A stretch of DNA of 64,000 bases from RHLJ01 sp040222455 (GTDB taxonomy: Bacteria > Bacteroidota > Rhodothermia > Balneolales > Balneolaceae): NCBI GenBank assembly GCA_040222455.1, contig JAVKDD010000027.1, positions 1 through 64,000 of the forward strand, written 5' to 3'. This document shows positions 61,681 through 64,000 of this stretch, piece by piece; within the stretch, counting starts at the first letter, position 1; every line of letters begins with the position of its first letter. The notes beneath the pieces are model-generated. The model saw only the letters and a program-made list of their open reading frames with translations, did not search any database and had not been told where the DNA came from. A program made the position numbers and the translations under genes.

Positions 61681-62796
61681 ATGGATAAACGCATTGCAGT
61701 TTTAGCGGGGGATGGAATTGGTCCTGAAGTCATTAAGCAAGCCATTAAAGTATTGAATGCTGTTTCGCACAGGTTCAATCATACATTTACTTACGACTTT
61801 GCTTTAGTAGGTGCCGCAGCCATTGATGAAACCGGAGATCCCTTACCCGAAGAAACAATTGAAGCATGCCGAATGGCAGATGCCGTCCTATTTGGTGCAA
61901 TTGGAGATCCGAAATATGATGACAATCCGAAAGCAAAAGTCCGTCCCGAACAAGGTTTGTTAAAGCTTCGAAAGAGTCTTGGTTTGTATGCGAATATTCG
62001 TCCTGTTCAACTTTTTGAACCTTTAATTGATCGTTCCCCATTAAAAGAAGATCGAATTGCTGGAACCGATTTAGTAGTATACCGGGAATTGACTGGTGGC
62101 ATTTACTTTGGGAAAAAGGGCAGAAGTAAAGATGGTAAGTCTGCTTATGATCACTGCAATTATAATACCGAAGAAATTACACGTATTGCGAAAATGGCCT
62201 TTGAGGCAGCGGGCAGGAGAAGAAAGAAATTAACTTTGGTAGATAAAGCCAATGTTCTGGAGACTTCACGATTATGGCGCGAAACCGTACAGAAAATCGC
62301 AAAGAAATATCATGAAATCGAAGTTGAGTATTTATTTGTGGATAATGCTGCCATGCAGGTCATTCAACGCCCAAATCAATTTGATGTAATTCTCACAGAA
62401 AATATGTTTGGTGATATTATCTCAGATGAAACGAGCGTAATTACTGGTTCTATTGGATTACTACCGTCTGCTTCTGTTGGAGAACAAACGTCTTTATTTG
62501 AGCCCATTCATGGCAGTTATCCTCAGGCTGCTGGAAAAGATATAGCGAATCCAGTTGCAACTATTTTATCGGTAGCCATGCTCCTAGAAAGCTTTGAAAT
62601 GAATGATGAGGCGAAAAGAGTTAGAAATACGGTGAAAAGAGTAATAGAGAAAGGATTGGTTACACCAGATCTCAATCCTAATGACTTTATTACGTGCTCA
62701 AAAGTTGGAGATATTATAGCACTCCTTATTGAATCTGATTTGGATGAAGAAACCTCCTTCGAGCATTCTTTTGAAGGGAGCTTGCCTTTAATCTGA
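61681..62796 (+). CDS. leuB: 3-Isopropylmalate dehydrogenase
   Basis: A 371-residue NAD-dependent dehydrogenase. The start RIAVLAGDGIGPEVI is the family opening. RELTGGIYFGKKG gives substrate contacts, TLVDKANVLETSRLWR the conserved Lys, and the metal aspartates lie in NMFGDIISDETS. FEPIHGSYPQAAGKDIANP is the cofactor loop; the Asp/Ile/Ala order there agrees with NAD use. It is the last leu gene, and a CBS protein gene follows 42 bases later. Confidence 0.95.
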   Translation: MDKRIAVLAGDGIGPEVIKQAIKVLNAVSHRFNHTFTYDFALVGAAAIDETGDPLPEETIEACRMADAVLFGAIGDPKYDDNPKAKVRPEQGLLKLRKSLGLYANIRPVQLFEPLIDRSPLKEDRIAGTDLVVYRELTGGIYFGKKGRSKDGKSAYDHCNYNTEEITRIAKMAFEAAGRRRKKLTLVDKANVLETSRLWRETVQKIAKKYHEIEVEYLFVDNAAMQVIQRPNQFDVILTENMFGDIISDETSVITGSIGLLPSASVGEQTSLFEPIHGSYPQAAGKDIANPVATILSVAMLLESFEMNDEAKRVRNTVKRVIEKGLVTPDLNPNDFITCSKVGDIIALLIESDLDEETSFEHSFEGSLPLI

Positions 62797-62838
62797 TTCT
62801 TTAGTGTATTTAGTTATTATCAACTAAACTGGAGAAAT

Positions 62839-63300
62839 ATGGTTATCAGCTATAAAGCAGCACAAAAAAAACCCGAGAAAGTAACAGATCAAGCTATTCT
62901 TGCGAAAGACTTTATGACAAAGAAGCTGATCACTTTTAATCCCGATCAACCACTCCATGAGATTATTCAGGTACTTATAAAAAATAATATATCGGGTGGT
63001 CCAGTAATTGATAAAAACGGGAAATTGATTGGGGTAATTTCTGAAGGAGATTGTTTAAAAGAAGTTGTTCGCGGAAAATATAATAATAGTCCGGAAATGA
63101 TGGGAGAAGTAAAGGACTATATGACGGCTGATCCTGTAACGGTAGGTCCTAATGATAATATTTTTGAAATAGCGCGACTCTTTCTAAAACTGCGGTTACG
63201 CCGATTTCCAGTACTTGATAATGGAAAGTTAGTGGGGCAAATTAGCCAAAGAGATGTGATGTCTGCAATCCAGGATTTAAAAAATGAAACTTGGTATTAG
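62839..63300 (+). CDS. Two-CBS-domain protein
   Basis: A 153-residue protein made of two CBS motifs. The first runs about 22-78 (DFMTKKLITFNPDQPLHEI with GPVIDKNGKLIGVISEGD), the second about 92-148 (YMTADPVTVGPNDNIFEIA with FPVLDNGKLVGQISQRD). Stand-alone CBS pairs bind adenine nucleotides and act as energy sensors. It lies 42 bases after leuB on the same strand; whether it is part of that transcript is unclear. The stop overlaps the convergent gene by four bases. Confidence 0.88.
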   Translation: MVISYKAAQKKPEKVTDQAILAKDFMTKKLITFNPDQPLHEIIQVLIKNNISGGPVIDKNGKLIGVISEGDCLKEVVRGKYNNSPEMMGEVKDYMTADPVTVGPNDNIFEIARLFLKLRLRRFPVLDNGKLVGQISQRDVMSAIQDLKNETWY

Positions 63301-64000
63301 TCTGCTAGCTGTTCGAAGTAATAGAAACCGTCTATTATATCCAGATAAACTCCATCGAAGCCTGCATCAATAATTTTTTGCAAATAGGACTCTGTATTTC
63401 CATATATATATGACTTCCAGTCTAGTTCCCAATACTTAACTTTAAAATTTCCCTCCCAGTTAGGGTTTTCAGCAACAATCCAATCTGGATTTCCAGGTTC
63501 CCAACTTTCATTCCAGTAATAACGATAGTCTTCGGCTTCTCCAATACTCATATAACTTATTAAAAGCCGATCACCACCATCTGCTTTCTTTTTTAAAAGA
63601 TTTAAATCCTGAGGAGTTAATAATGTGTCAAAATAGAAGGCATCCATTATTACTACCCCATAATTGGTTTCTGATATAGAAGTCAAGAACTCCATTTTTG
63701 AAGAAAAACCTTCCGGATTGAGTAAATAAAGAAAATTTTCAGCATCAGAAAGTTTACTTACTGGGTCTGTGTTCTCATCTTTAATAACCTCCGGATAATC
63801 AGGTATAGTCGTCAGATTTCTGTCATCAGCTGCAAAAGATATATACTCTTTTTCCTCATTAAGATCGTAAGAACTATCCATACGAGTAGGAGTGGAGGTG
63901 TAATCTGTAACCAAAATTGTTTTACCAGCATCTTTTCCAATATCTAAATAGAATTCTAAATAGTCGGATAGATCAAGTGGGGTATTAATATCATCTTCAG
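63297..64000 (-). CDS. GH114/TM1410-like glycosidase, N terminus cut off
   Basis: The minus-strand frame runs from the stop at 63297 to the window edge with no stop; an internal TTG near 63914 need not be the start. Over 230 residues are visible. MSIGEAEDYRYYW, YWELDWKSYIYGN and GFDGVYLDIIDGFYYFE are typical of the TM1410/GH114 family, thought to cut alpha-1,4-polygalactosamine. The barrel's catalytic acid is likely in YLDIID. These proteins are normally exported; the signal peptide would lie beyond the window. Confidence 0.82.
   Translation of the reverse strand, partial: EDDINTPLDLSDYLEFYLDIGKDAGKTILVTDYTSTPTRMDSSYDLNEEKEYISFAADDRNLTTIPDYPEVIKDENTDPVSKLSDAENFLYLLNPEGFSSKMEFLTSISETNYGVVIMDAFYFDTLLTPQDLNLLKKKADGGDRLLISYMSIGEAEDYRYYWNESWEPGNPDWIVAENPNWEGNFKVKYWELDWKSYIYGNTESYLQKIIDAGFDGVYLDIIDGFYYFEQLAD

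Noticed and set aside
1..64000. tRNA, rRNA, CRISPR or phage genes
   Set aside because: Reading both strands by eye found no tRNA-like cloverleaf with a TTCGA-type arm, no regularly spaced repeats and no integrase or capsid-like proteins. A covariance-model scan could still reveal a missed tRNA.

Overview
This is an AT-rich, gene-dense bacterial chromosome segment. It most likely comes from the Bacteroidota/Balneolota (FCB) side of the tree. That is an inference from gene content and layout: a yicC-gmk-rpoZ-coaBC cluster, sdhCAB with a single five-helix cytochrome b subunit (type B), a menaquinone-type methyltransferase, DUF2911 and DUF1460 proteins, a 'ligase-associated' DEXH helicase with PdeM, weak or absent Shine-Dalgarno sites, and a few TTG/TAnnTTTG-like promoters. 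No rRNA, tRNA, CRISPR array, prophage or transposase was seen. TAG, TAA and TGA all end normal genes, so the standard code applies.

Layout. 1-4.4 kb: start of a lipoprotein gene (cut by the window edge), an ECF-like sigma factor, and the pdeM/Lhr-like helicase repair pair. 4.5-12.5 kb: acetyl-CoA synthetase, a secreted cyanophycinase-like peptidase, alanine dehydrogenase, NAD-dependent DNA ligase and a RodZ-like protein. 12.6-18.7 kb: a comF run, then ubiE/menG-fabZ-panB-surE, with inorganic pyrophosphatase facing it. 19-23.3 kb: a lipase and the yicC-gmk-rpoZ-coaBC block. 23.5-26.6 kb: a carbamoyltransferase with DUF5989 and SxtJ-like small membrane proteins, then a frameshifted secreted-protein gene. 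26.6-35 kb: MsrB, a DUF1460 lipoprotein, phosphoglucosamine mutase, an SGNH-TPR membrane protein, a cobalamin adenosyltransferase, a radical SAM enzyme and a YigZ protein. 35.3-38.8 kb: succinate dehydrogenase. 39-50.6 kb: accessory genes including two tandem class V aminotransferases, ilvA, an ECF sigma/membrane protein pair, fasciclin and a VanX-like dipeptidase. 51.2-62.8 kb: branched-chain amino acid biosynthesis, with ilvDBNC on the minus strand and leuACDB on the plus strand. The window ends in a CBS-domain protein and a partial GH114/TM1410-like glycosidase.

The most interesting unlabelled structure is upstream of ilvDBNC. A 25-codon leader peptide very rich in Val, Ile and Leu is followed by a perfect 10-bp terminator hairpin with a T tract, and the alternative 1:2 and 2:3 pairings needed for classical ribosome-mediated attenuation can be found in the sequence. 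Together the ilv and leu genes cover the Val/Ile/Leu pathway except for the final aminotransferase; ilvA lies 7 kb away.

Other notable points are two disrupted genes (a one-base frameshift near 26236 and an in-frame TAG at 42810), a pair of adjacent hairpins whose loops are perfectly complementary (42278-42332), and several intergenic clusters of short palindromes and MITE-like repeats (18.7, 25.4, 42.1, 44.3 and 50.8-51.2 kb). These repeats account for the larger gaps between genes.
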